NCBI GenBank assembly: GCA_045593005.1 | Contig: JAZNVV010000019.1 | Location: 1-17,126 of the forward strand | DNA length: 17,126 nucleotides | Origin: UBA11475 sp045593005 | GTDB taxonomy: Bacteria; Bacillota; Clostridia; Christensenellales; Borkfalkiaceae | Direction of reading: 5' to 3' | Part shown: positions 1 to 7,006 of the stretch, piece by piece | How the letters are laid out: every line of letters begins with the position of its first letter | Position numbering within the stretch: position 1 is the stretch's first letter | The notes under the pieces: model-generated | Told to the model about the DNA's origin: nothing | Databases searched by the model: none | The model's input: the letters and a program-made list of their open reading frames with translations, nothing else | Program-made: the position numbers and the translations under genes

Positions 1-475
1 CTTCGCCGTCCGTTTTAATTTCAAAACCAAAGTGATTGCCACGTGCGCTTATTTTTGCATTAACCTTGTTTTTAAGAGCGTCGGCAACTTGCTGATTAAC
101 GGAAGTTACGCTTGTATTTACAACCTTATTATCTTCAGTTAAATAACCGTATTCTACGGCAAGGTCGGTAATTTTTTCAACAACTTCATCTACAGATTTG
201 CCCTTCAAATCGGTTTCGCCATGTAATAAAATTTGACCGTCTTCGTTTGCGCCGTATACGCTTACTACAACGTCGTTTTCATCAACAGTAAGTTCGATAG
301 ATGGGTTAATGTCTATACTAACAAACGATTGTGCTGTAGTCGTTGGCGTATTCTGCCCGTCTGAATTGTTAGCGCCATCGTTGTCGCCGTCATCATTAGA
401 ACGACAAGCAATCATTGTAAAAACCATCGCAAACGATAATATAATAGTTACGAAAAGTTTTAATTTAGATTTCAT
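1..475 (-). CDS. Partial lipoprotein with an RsgI-type extracellular domain
   Basis: This gene runs off the left edge of the window, so only its first 158 codons are visible. The start is ATG at 475, preceded by an AGGAGG ribosome binding site seven bases away. Residues 1-24 form a lipoprotein signal (two lysines, a hydrophobic stretch, then MIAC with Cys24 as the predicted lipidated residue). An Asp/Asn/Gly-rich linker follows. From about residue 52 comes a domain opening with SIDINPSIELTVDEN, which matches the RsgI middle domain fold and closely resembles the outer domain of the next gene (554-1816). The Asn-Pro pair, which is the self-cleavage site in studied RsgI proteins, is kept. It lies 78 bases downstream of the anti-sigma gene on the same strand and is probably in its operon. 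I infer a cell-surface partner or decoy of the anti-sigma factor. The function is not proven. Confidence 0.8.
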   Translation of the reverse strand, partial: MKSKLKLFVTIILSFAMVFTMIACRSNDDGDNDGANNSDGQNTPTTTAQSFVSIDINPSIELTVDENDVVVSVYGANEDGQILLHGETDLKGKSVDEVVEKITDLAVEYGYLTEDNKVVNTSVTSVNQQVADALKNKVNAKISARGNHFGFEIKTDGE

Positions 476-553
476 ATTTTAACCTCCTGTTTTGGTTAAT
501 TTCGATTATTAAACAATTAAGATTGCACTTTTGTTGCAAATAAATAGAAAAAT

Positions 554-1816
554 TTACCAAATTTCTTCCAAACCACCGTTTGAAACAAATTCCAAAAGCC
601 ATCCGTCGTAATCAAAATCTTCACGCTCTGCATCTATAACCTTGCGATTATCCGATACTTTTTTATTGAAGGTCATATTGCAAACTACTTCCTGTTTTTT
701 AAGATAGTCGGACAAGCTTTCCGGTGCAATAGCTAACTTTTTATACGCACCAACGTCTATTTTGAAACTATTTTCTATCTCTTCTAATATTAATGAAAAA
801 TTTAAAGGCGAATCAACGGTTAATATGCGTGTTATTAATTCCGACATATTATTTGTAACGTTCATAAAAAAGGATAACATGTCGTCATATCCCCTAAAAC
901 TAGTGCCGTATTTTAGGTTGAACTGACTTCTAACGTAACTAATTTTAACATAATCACCTTTTATTAATGCCTGACCAATACTTGTTTGTGCGTCAGATAC
1001 GTCAATAATAAGTCTTTTAAGCATTTCTGAAAGGTCGTTTACAGCAAACGTTTTAACAACTTCATCTATATAGGTTTGCTGTAATACTTCAAAGCCAAAA
1101 TCCCCCACATCTCTAGCGCCATATAAAGTTGGTGCAGATGCCATCCAAGTCGTTAAATCGCTAACCGATTTAATATCACTAACTCCTGTACGGGTACAAA
1201 ATTCAGTCAATGCAACCTCTTCGTTTAACACAGCAACTTTATAGTTATTATTCTTAAAATATTCTTTTAAATCATTATTGATTGAATTATTCCAGTCCTT
1301 CTTCCATCCACCTACTCTGCTTAATCGGATAGCATCTTGCTCATCAACGTTTAAGTAACCAAGTCTGGTAGCGTAATCTACAAAAACTTCAACTGCTTTT
1401 GAAACAGGCTTGTTTATCATTGACTTAAACCTTGTCTTATCTGCCAAAATAACATCAGCGTCGCTATTCATTGCAACAACGTTTATAGCATTGCCGTTTT
1501 CATCTAAAACGAACGTCGCTTTAGGATTAATTTCAACTGTAATTACGGCAGGAACAAAATCATCACCGTTATCGCCGTTTCCACCACCGTTTATTATAGG
1601 TATAAATACCCACGACAACGCAACTATCATTACTACTGCAATAGACGCACATGCCGTAATAATTTTACTTTTTAAACTAAATCTTGCCACCTTTTTAGTA
1701 GAATGAACGGGGGTAGAACTTTCCGTTCTATTGATAGGAGCATTTTTTACAGAATCGGAAAGCTCCGGAATAACGGTGTCTAATTCAGTTTTCCATTGTC
1801 TTTTCCAGTTTTTCAT
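554..1816 (-). CDS. RsgI-like transmembrane anti-sigma factor
   Basis: This 420-residue protein likely restrains the ECF sigma factor encoded just upstream. Residues 1-50 are a basic cytoplasmic segment, about 51-75 form one membrane helix, and the rest should lie outside the cell. A Gly/Asn/Asp linker (77-86) leads into an RsgI middle-type domain (about 89-165), with VITVEINPKATFVLDENG at its start. The Asn97-Pro98 pair corresponds to the autoproteolysis site described in RsgI proteins. The C-terminal 250 residues match no family I recognise and have no visible sugar-binding module. The ATG overlaps the sigma gene stop as ATGA, which indicates translational coupling. The N-terminus lacks the HxxxCxxC zinc motif of ZAS anti-sigma factors. 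The role is inferred from topology, domain and gene order. Confidence 0.8.
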   Translation of the reverse strand: MKNWKRQWKTELDTVIPELSDSVKNAPINRTESSTPVHSTKKVARFSLKSKIITACASIAVVMIVALSWVFIPIINGGGNGDNGDDFVPAVITVEINPKATFVLDENGNAINVVAMNSDADVILADKTRFKSMINKPVSKAVEVFVDYATRLGYLNVDEQDAIRLSRVGGWKKDWNNSINNDLKEYFKNNNYKVAVLNEEVALTEFCTRTGVSDIKSVSDLTTWMASAPTLYGARDVGDFGFEVLQQTYIDEVVKTFAVNDLSEMLKRLIIDVSDAQTSIGQALIKGDYVKISYVRSQFNLKYGTSFRGYDDMLSFFMNVTNNMSELITRILTVDSPLNFSLILEEIENSFKIDVGAYKKLAIAPESLSDYLKKQEVVCNMTFNKKVSDNRKVIDAEREDFDYDGWLLEFVSNGGLEEIW

Positions 1817-2331
1817 CCCTTTACCCCCTTTAAAGATTTTTTCAGTTTTTCAACTGCTCTTTTATATTTTGAAGTCACCGTTCCCGTAGGACAACCTAAA
1901 ATCTCACCTATTTCACGATGACGGTAATTCCACAATACGTGCAAAGTAACAACCTGCTGTTCGTCTTCGGTTAAAACCCTTTTCATAAGGTCGGCTATTC
2001 CCTCGGCTTCAATATGTACTTCATCTGCAACGCAATCAATGTTGTCTGTGTACGTTATTCTGTCCGATTTTTTTAGTTCGTTTAAGGCGTGGTTTTTTGC
2101 TATCTGCAATATCCACGCCCTTGCGTTCGTTCCAGCGCGATACTTATCTATATTTTGTTTAATTTTCAAATAAACCGTTTGCATTGCATCTTCAGTATTT
2201 TCGTGGTGGTTTAGATAGGTGTATAAAAAAGCGTAAACACCACGTTTTGTTTCAAGATATAGCCGTTCAAACGAACTATTATCCCCTGACTGAATTTCGC
2301 AAAGAAGTTTATCTAACTCTTTTGCTTTCAC
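1813..2331 (-). CDS. ECF-type RNA polymerase sigma factor
   Basis: This is a 172-residue sigma-70 family protein with only regions 2 and 4, the layout of extracytoplasmic function sigma factors. Region 2 spans about residues 18-88, including NTEDAMQTVYLKIKQNI and ARAWILQIAKNHALNELK. Region 4 spans about 112-167 with the helix-turn-helix in YRHREIGEILGCPTGTVTSK. I chose GTG at 2331 as the start because a GAGGGAGC ribosome binding site sits nine bases before it. The frame stays open to a TTG at 2415, but that codon lies inside the predicted promoter and has no binding site. The gene overlaps the anti-sigma gene by four bases. I expect it to be held inactive by that protein and released by an envelope signal. 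It looks like an ECF sigma rather than the SigI type usually paired with RsgI. Confidence 0.9.
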   Translation of the reverse strand: MKAKELDKLLCEIQSGDNSSFERLYLETKRGVYAFLYTYLNHHENTEDAMQTVYLKIKQNIDKYRAGTNARAWILQIAKNHALNELKKSDRITYTDNIDCVADEVHIEAEGIADLMKRVLTEDEQQVVTLHVLWNYRHREIGEILGCPTGTVTSKYKRAVEKLKKSLKGVKG

Positions 2332-2396
2332 TATTTTTTTGCTCCCTCGTTTATTAAACAGCAAATTTTCCTTTTTTGTTGCATTAATTTTTAAAT

Positions 2397-2425
2397 ATTT
2401 TATTTTATTTAACAAAAAATGTCAA
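2397..2425 (-). promoter_or_regulatory. Sigma-A promoter of the ECF sigma operon
   Basis: On the minus strand there is TTGACA (2425-2420), a 17-base spacer and TAAAAT (2402-2397). Transcription would start near 2390, giving a leader of about 59 bases before the GTG at 2331. This is a housekeeping-type promoter; I see no clear ECF-type autoregulatory promoter. Confidence 0.8.
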
Positions 2426-2433
2426 TATGTGTT

Positions 2434-2454
2434 TTTTAAGCAATCAGCTTAAAA
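2434..2454. repeat. 8-bp inverted repeat upstream of the sigma operon promoter
   Basis: TTTTAAGC and GCTTAAAA are separated by five bases, and the repeat ends nine bases upstream of the -35 box. It could be an operator. It has no T-tract that fits a terminator for either flanking gene. Confidence 0.4.
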
Positions 2455-2567
2455 TTTATATTCTGAAAATTGAACGGCTAAAAACAAGGTAAAATTATTT
2501 ATTATAATTTATTACAACTAAATTCATTTTAAAAATTATGGAAAAATTATATAACTAAAAATTAATG

Positions 2568-2588
2568 CGCCCCTTCGTAAAGGAGCGC
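2568..2588 (-). terminator. Terminator of the ferritin-like gene
   Basis: On the minus strand GCGCTCCTT pairs with AAGGGGCGC around a three-base loop and is followed by ATTAATTTTT. One G-U pair closes the stem only in minus-strand RNA. In plus-strand RNA it would be a C-A mismatch, so the hairpin serves the minus-strand gene ending at 2625. Confidence 0.75.
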
Positions 2589-2624
2589 TTTTTATATGTA
2601 ACGGTTGTATGAAAGTCAACCATT

Positions 2625-3902
2625 TTATTTATTGCAATAAAAGTCAGACGACTCTGCTGCATTTGGTTTTCTACCGACAGACGTATTGTCTACGCGCCGA
2701 TTGCGAAGTTCAGGAACGGGACTTGGCGCTACTTGATAACGATAGTCTGCACCACGACGTTTAATAAAACCTTCAATAACGTTATGTGAAGGAACAATGT
2801 CGGTTGTAGGGTTTATAATCTTTTGATATGCAAAAAAATCGCTGTCGGCAGGCAAATCATTTATACGTTTATAACTATCTAAAACCGTAGTGTACTGAAC
2901 GGTATCACCTAAAATCTTTCTAACGTAATCTATGTTTTCGTGCAAAGATATAGGCGCTGGGAATTCGCCGTCTTTAATTACTTCTTGCCACTCTTTGCCT
3001 TCATACTTACGTAAAAGATCAACGGCTCTATGCAAGTGAGTAATTTCCATCTGTAAATTTTCTTCCCACAAGTTCTTAACGTATGGATCGGTTTCAGTCA
3101 TATAGCACGACCAGTAAAGATAACATTCACAATATTCGTGCCAGAGCAATTTTTCAAACAGAGTTGCCGTGCTATCCATAAGCGATTCGTAATGAGAAAC
3201 GTGCTCTTCTTCAACGAGCGCTATTTCTTGATATAATCGTCTACCTATATCACTTTTTGCAAAGTTAGTAACGTTCATATAATAATTCATTGTTTGCTGT
3301 TCGGCAGCAGTAATAATCATAGTGTTAAGCACCGTTTGAACGTCGCTATTTTTTGCGTCAATACAACGACGAACGTTGTCTTTTGGGCATCTATGTTCGG
3401 AAATTGTTGGTCTACCTGGCATAATTTCAGTATATCTGCCAACTAGCCACTCGGCTGCTACGCCTTCTGTCATTTCAAGCAAATTTGCGTAACGGTAAAG
3501 GTGGTCAAAGTCCTCTAAAAGCGCAAAGTCAAGCGCCGTTTTTACGTTACAGTCAAGTTCTCTTTTAGCAAGTTCGGCAGTTAAGTCTACAGCAAGTTGC
3601 TCATAACCTATTGTGTGTTCTAAAATTGTTTCGTCACACGGCTTTAATAAGGAAATTTTTAATTGTTGCTGTTTTTCAATTTCCCTTGTCATTGCAAGCT
3701 CTCGTCTTAAATCATTGTCGCATACCGAGCGCGCAAAATTATGCGAAAACCAGTTTGCCTCAAATTCCGTACCGTTCATTAAAATAATGCGCGTTTTTGT
3801 GTACGGATCTACCTCTCTTTTATTGTAAGGTTTTGGATACATTTGCTCCCAGTTTTGAAATAATTTTTCTATCGAGCGTGGTTTCTCGTTAAACGGATTC
3901 AT
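2625..3902 (-). CDS. Ferritin-like di-iron protein of unknown role
   Basis: This 425-residue, mostly helical, soluble protein has acidic and histidine residues spaced like ferritin-type metal sites. These include LEHTIGYEQLAVD (94-106), LLEDFDHLYRY (128-138), EQQTMNYY (201-208), EEEHVSHYESL (231-241), HEYCECYLYW (255-264) and MEITHLHRAVDLL (285-297). Two clear ExxH motifs (E231-H234 and E286-H289), together with the earlier set, suggest two ferritin-like bundles in one chain. The C-terminal 60 residues look disordered and are rich in Pro and Arg. The ATG has an AAGGAG site nine bases upstream. The divergent AraC regulator gene across a 135-base gap may control it. No signal peptide or membrane helix is visible. 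Metal storage, peroxide handling or an oxidase role are all possible. Confidence 0.7.
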   Translation of the reverse strand: MNPFNEKPRSIEKLFQNWEQMYPKPYNKREVDPYTKTRIILMNGTEFEANWFSHNFARSVCDNDLRRELAMTREIEKQQQLKISLLKPCDETILEHTIGYEQLAVDLTAELAKRELDCNVKTALDFALLEDFDHLYRYANLLEMTEGVAAEWLVGRYTEIMPGRPTISEHRCPKDNVRRCIDAKNSDVQTVLNTMIITAAEQQTMNYYMNVTNFAKSDIGRRLYQEIALVEEEHVSHYESLMDSTATLFEKLLWHEYCECYLYWSCYMTETDPYVKNLWEENLQMEITHLHRAVDLLRKYEGKEWQEVIKDGEFPAPISLHENIDYVRKILGDTVQYTTVLDSYKRINDLPADSDFFAYQKIINPTTDIVPSHNVIEGFIKRRGADYRYQVAPSPVPELRNRRVDNTSVGRKPNAAESSDFYCNK

Positions 3903-3921
3903 ATAAAATCTCCTTCATTTT

Positions 3922-3940
3922 TATAGTCACTTTTACTATA
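3922..3940. repeat. Inverted repeat in front of the ferritin-like gene
   Basis: TATAGT and ACTATA are separated by CACTTTT, close to where the minus-strand promoter of the ferritin-like gene must lie. It is a candidate operator for the divergent AraC regulator. I could not assign a convincing -35/-10 pair for the minus-strand gene here. Confidence 0.35.
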
Positions 3941-3965
3941 TGATTTTAAAACTTTTTGCGTTACC

Positions 3966-3994
3966 TTGATTTTAATAAATTTATTAGATATAAT
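3966..3994 (+). promoter_or_regulatory. Promoter of the AraC-family gene with an internal palindrome
   Basis: TTGATT (3966-3971), a 17-base spacer and TATAAT (3989-3994) form a good sigma-A promoter. The spacer holds a perfect 14-base palindrome, TAATAAATTTATTA (3973-3986), placed where a bound protein would block RNA polymerase. Confidence 0.7.
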
Positions 3995-4037
3995 AATGTT
4001 ACTACTATTATAAAAATTCACAAATTAAAGGTTACAT

Positions 4038-4874
4038 ATGAAGATTTCCGAATGCAATCCGTTTGTTAGGACGGCTGAAATTCAGCCCACGTCGCTTTAC
4101 GGGCAGGATATTAAAATAGCATGCGAGCACCGTATTTTTTACGTGCTTGACGGCTGTGGAAAATTAATTGTTAATGGCGAACCAAATATACTTTCCTCCA
4201 AATCACTTGTGTATTTATCCCCTGCGACTAAATTTTCTTTTGACGGGGAAATGAAGATTATACTCATAAACTTTGACGTTACCCGTAACGCTATTAGTAA
4301 AAAAAGCCCTCCTTGCCCGTTAAAAGAAGGTGCATTTAATAAAGTGGACGTATTTGACGATACCGTTATAGATGAATTGCCTACCAAAGTAATTATTGAC
4401 AACGGTTTACGTTATGAAAATAATTTGCTAAATATAGTTGAATTTTTTACTATTAAAAACGTATTTTCAGATGCAACAACAAGCGCTATATTAAAGGAAG
4501 TGTTAGCGCAAATTGCAACGAAAATTTTTCAGTCTGTAAGTAGCGAAACATTTCTTGCCGAAAAAATTTATGGCTATATAAAGTTAAATTCCACCACAAT
4601 AAAAAGCATTGACGACGTCGCTAACGCGCTTGGCTATCACCCCGTTTACGTCAGCTCCGTATTTAAAAAAGTTACTAAAAAAAATCTTCACCAAACAATT
4701 TTTGAAGAACGAATTAGGCTATCTTTAAAGTGGCTAACCCAAACTACGCGCAGTATTGAAGATATAGCGCTTGAAACTGGGTTTTCGTCGCGAAGTCATT
4801 TTTGCACGGTTTTTAAAGAGCATATGGGCGTAAGTCCGTTAAAATATAGAAATTCAAAATTACATAACAAATAA
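4038..4874 (+). CDS. AraC-family transcriptional regulator
   Basis: This is a 278-residue regulator. Residues about 15-85 look like the cupin-type sensor half of AraC proteins (HRIFYVLDGCGKLIVNGEP and LVYLSPATKFSF). A middle linker follows, and residues about 172-273 form the double helix-turn-helix domain. The first helix-turn-helix covers about 188-211 (IDDVANALGYHPVYVSSVFK). The second covers about 238-260 and is followed by the family signature GVSPLKYRN (264-272). The ATG is preceded by AAAGG six bases upstream. The gene diverges from the ferritin-like gene, and the shared intergenic region carries two inverted repeats, so it may regulate that gene or itself. The effector is unknown. The sensor half resembles sugar-responsive members only in general shape. 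Confidence 0.88.
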   Translation: MKISECNPFVRTAEIQPTSLYGQDIKIACEHRIFYVLDGCGKLIVNGEPNILSSKSLVYLSPATKFSFDGEMKIILINFDVTRNAISKKSPPCPLKEGAFNKVDVFDDTVIDELPTKVIIDNGLRYENNLLNIVEFFTIKNVFSDATTSAILKEVLAQIATKIFQSVSSETFLAEKIYGYIKLNSTTIKSIDDVANALGYHPVYVSSVFKKVTKKNLHQTIFEERIRLSLKWLTQTTRSIEDIALETGFSSRSHFCTVFKEHMGVSPLKYRNSKLHNK

Positions 4875-4903
4875 AAAAGACTACTTTTTTGTAGCCTTTT
4901 TTT
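4875..4903. terminator. Bidirectional terminator between araC-like gene and cls
   Basis: GACTAC (4879-4884) and GTAGCC (4891-4896) form the stem, with A runs and T runs on both sides so either strand ends in U residues. One base pair is a G-U in minus-strand RNA but a mismatch in plus-strand RNA, so it should work better for cls. Confidence 0.8.
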
Positions 4904-6464
4904 ACATTAACGGTGCGAATATTCTGATAAACGATCTTATAAGTTTTCTAAAAACGCCTATCTTATTTACGTCCTCGGTAACTTTTATACATTTTTTAAG
5001 AGTTTCGTCAAAGTCAGCCTTTATATCTTTTATTATATCGGTCTTATACATTAATACGCCGTTTTCAAAGTGGTGGACCAAACTGCGATAATCAAGGTTT
5101 ATCGTGCCAAGCATAGCATATTCGTCGTCGATAAGGTAATTTTTTGCGTGAATAAAGCCTGGCTCGTATTCATAAATTTCAACGCCACATTTTAAAAATC
5201 TATTGTAAAAACTTCTTGTCATGCCAAATACAAACTTTTTATCCGGTATGTGTGGAACTATTATTTTTACGTCAACACCACGTAAAGATGCGTTTTCAAT
5301 ACTGCTTGACAAGTCGTTGTCAATAATTAGATACGGCGTCATAATATACGCATATTTGTTTGCATTATTTAGCATTTGTTGAATAACGCTTTTACCCACG
5401 TAACGTTCAAACAATGGTCGTGGTCCGTCGGTGAACGGTATTACGTAACCACTACCATTAACACTACAAGCAGGATACCAGTCATCCCTAACTGGTGGAA
5501 GTTTTTTTACGTTAATACCAAAGTCAAAAACAAACGTTTTAGTTAATTCCCACACGGCTTCGCCTTCAAGCCTAACGGCAGTATCTTTCCAATGTCCAAA
5601 GCGCTTGCGTTCGTTGACATACTCGTCGGCAATATTTATACCACCTGTGTAACCTATATAGCCGTCAATTACCGTTATTTTACGGTGGTTACGATTGTTA
5701 AATTCATTATCGGCTTGTCCACGCAAACGAGCAAACGGTGATGCTTTTATCCCGTGCTTTTTTAATTCCCTCCAGTATGCCCCTGGCAAAGTTTTCATAC
5801 AACCTATATCGTCGTATAAAACCTGCACGTCAACGCCTTGACTGGCTTTTTCAATTAAAATTTCAAGTATCGAATCCCAAAACTTGCCTTCTTCTATAAT
5901 GAAATATTCCATATAGATAAATTTTTCGGCTTTTTTTAGGTCTTCAAGAAGCGATTTCCACATATCTTCGCCAAGTGGAAAATATTGCAACTTGGTATTT
6001 TTAAACACGTTCGCCGAAGAAATTTTTACAGTCATTTTAAAAAGACTGCCGGCTTCAACGCTTTGGGTGTCAATTTCTTCAATAATTTCGTCGTTTGATT
6101 TTTTGTAGAAGTTGTTGGCAATAAGTTGCGCTCTTTTTATAAACTTCTTCTTAAAACTGCGTTTATAGAACATAAAATACAGCATAAATCCAGCGACGGG
6201 AAGAATAAGCACAAATAGTATCCACGGAACTTTATAGTCAGGGTTATCGTCGGAAGATATTATCTTTAATACGCACATTCCAGAAGTTATCATTGCAAGT
6301 ATATAAAAATAAGGAACGTACATACATAAAGCAACGACTATCCCTATAATTGCAACGATTTCTAAAACCGTCAAAAGCATAGCAACGATAAATCTTCCAG
6401 GAATATATGAAATTTCCCTTTCGACTGTTTTTTTATTAAGTTTATATCGTATAACTCTCTTCAT
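4902..6464 (-). CDS. cls: Cardiolipin synthase
   Basis: This 520-residue membrane enzyme joins two phosphatidylglycerol molecules into cardiolipin and glycerol. The N-terminus has two membrane stretches (about 24-62 and 80-99) typical of Cls enzymes, followed by two phospholipase D domains. Both HxKxxxxD catalytic motifs are complete: His260-Lys262-Asp267 in NHRKITVIDG and His439-Lys441-Asp446 in IHAKNYLIDD. Each is followed by the usual Gly/Asn residues (YTGGINIADEY and LGTINLDYRS). Length and layout match bacterial ClsA-type proteins. The ATG at 6464 lies only about 13 bases after the predicted transcription start and has a weak binding site (GTGG), so translation may be modest. It is transcribed alone, with its own promoter and terminator. 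Confidence 0.95.
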   Translation of the reverse strand: MKRVIRYKLNKKTVEREISYIPGRFIVAMLLTVLEIVAIIGIVVALCMYVPYFYILAMITSGMCVLKIISSDDNPDYKVPWILFVLILPVAGFMLYFMFYKRSFKKKFIKRAQLIANNFYKKSNDEIIEEIDTQSVEAGSLFKMTVKISSANVFKNTKLQYFPLGEDMWKSLLEDLKKAEKFIYMEYFIIEEGKFWDSILEILIEKASQGVDVQVLYDDIGCMKTLPGAYWRELKKHGIKASPFARLRGQADNEFNNRNHRKITVIDGYIGYTGGINIADEYVNERKRFGHWKDTAVRLEGEAVWELTKTFVFDFGINVKKLPPVRDDWYPACSVNGSGYVIPFTDGPRPLFERYVGKSVIQQMLNNANKYAYIMTPYLIIDNDLSSSIENASLRGVDVKIIVPHIPDKKFVFGMTRSFYNRFLKCGVEIYEYEPGFIHAKNYLIDDEYAMLGTINLDYRSLVHHFENGVLMYKTDIIKDIKADFDETLKKCIKVTEDVNKIGVFRKLIRSFIRIFAPLM

Positions 6465-6483
6465 AATAATCCACGTGCAAAAT

Positions 6484-6512
6484 ATTATATCACAAACTTT
6501 TTAAATTTTCAA
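6484..6512 (-). promoter_or_regulatory. Promoter of cls
   Basis: On the minus strand there is TTGAAA (6512-6507), a 17-base spacer and TATAAT (6489-6484). The start point near 6477 gives a very short leader to the ATG at 6464. Confidence 0.8.
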
Positions 6513-6689
6513 CAACGTATTAATAAATATAAATTTTGATAATAATTGTTAATTTTCCTAATTATTGCAAACAAACGTTAAATAAGGGTTAAAAAATGCA
6601 AAATGTCTATTTTTTATCGATTATTAACTAAAAAAATAATATTTTCATATATAAAAGTGAAAGATTTAATAAGTTTTTATACAGTTTGC
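6513..6689. other. AT-rich spacer between the cls and dapA promoters
   Basis: This part of the 542-base gap separates the two divergent promoters. It is very AT-rich. I see no open frame with a binding site, no RNA gene and no strong hairpin in it. Confidence 0.6.
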
Positions 6690-6719
6690 TTGACTTTATT
6701 TTGCGTCGTATGGTAATAT
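6690..6719 (+). promoter_or_regulatory. Promoter of the lysine operon
   Basis: TTGACT (6690-6695), an 18-base spacer and TAATAT (6714-6719) place the start near 6726, just before the first paired region of the lysine riboswitch. Confidence 0.75.
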
Positions 6720-6727
6720 ACCATTAA

Positions 6728-6893
6728 CAATCATAGAGGCGCACTTTAATAAGAGTAACCATTACGCGTCATAACGGCTAGGTTAGCGTGTGGCAAAAGG
6801 ATTAAGTGCCGAAAGATGTGGTTTTGCAATCCACGTCTTGGTTTGTCAGATAATATCTGACCGACTGTCGCATTTTGCGGAGGGCTATGTGTT
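6728..6893 (+). promoter_or_regulatory. Lysine riboswitch (L box) aptamer
   Basis: The leader RNA carries the conserved core of the lysine riboswitch: CATAGAGGCGCACTT near the 5' end (6732-6746), AAGAGTAACC after it, the AAAAGGATTAAGTGCCGAAAG region (about 6795-6815) and GGAGGGCTATGTG at the 3' end (6879-6891). The outer stem P1 pairs CATAG (6732-6736) with CTATG (6885-6889). Its position directly upstream of dapA, dapB and lysA fits feedback by lysine. Lysine binding should stabilise P1 and favour the terminator that follows. Confidence 0.93.
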
Positions 6894-6898
6894 CATTT

Positions 6899-6967
6899 TT
6901 TAAGGAATATTTTTTATTTATTCCCTAAATTTTAAGCACAGCGTCCGTTATCGGACGTATTTTTATT
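6899..6967 (+). terminator. Riboswitch expression platform with two hairpins
   Basis: Two hairpins follow the aptamer. The first pairs TTTAAGGAATA (6899-6909) with TATTCCCTAAA (6919-6929), with one mismatch and a short TTTT tail. The second pairs CGTCCG (6942-6947) with CGGACG (6952-6957) around TTAT and runs into TATTTTTATT. The second is the better intrinsic terminator. How P1 switches between them is not evident by eye. Confidence 0.75.
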
Positions 6968-7006
6968 GCAAAATGACAAACTGCCAAAAACTATAAGGAG
7001 TATGTT

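Noticed and set aside
1410..1706. Plus-strand 98-codon open frame opposite the anti-sigma gene
   Set aside because: It lies wholly antisense to a gene with clear domains, has no convincing binding site and no recognisable family.
1813..2331. Sigma factor SigI
   Set aside because: The RsgI-like partner suggested it, but size and region 2/4 sequence fit an ECF sigma factor.
6728..6967. T-box leader controlling dapA
   Set aside because: The conserved T-box sequence is absent, while several lysine riboswitch core segments are present in order.
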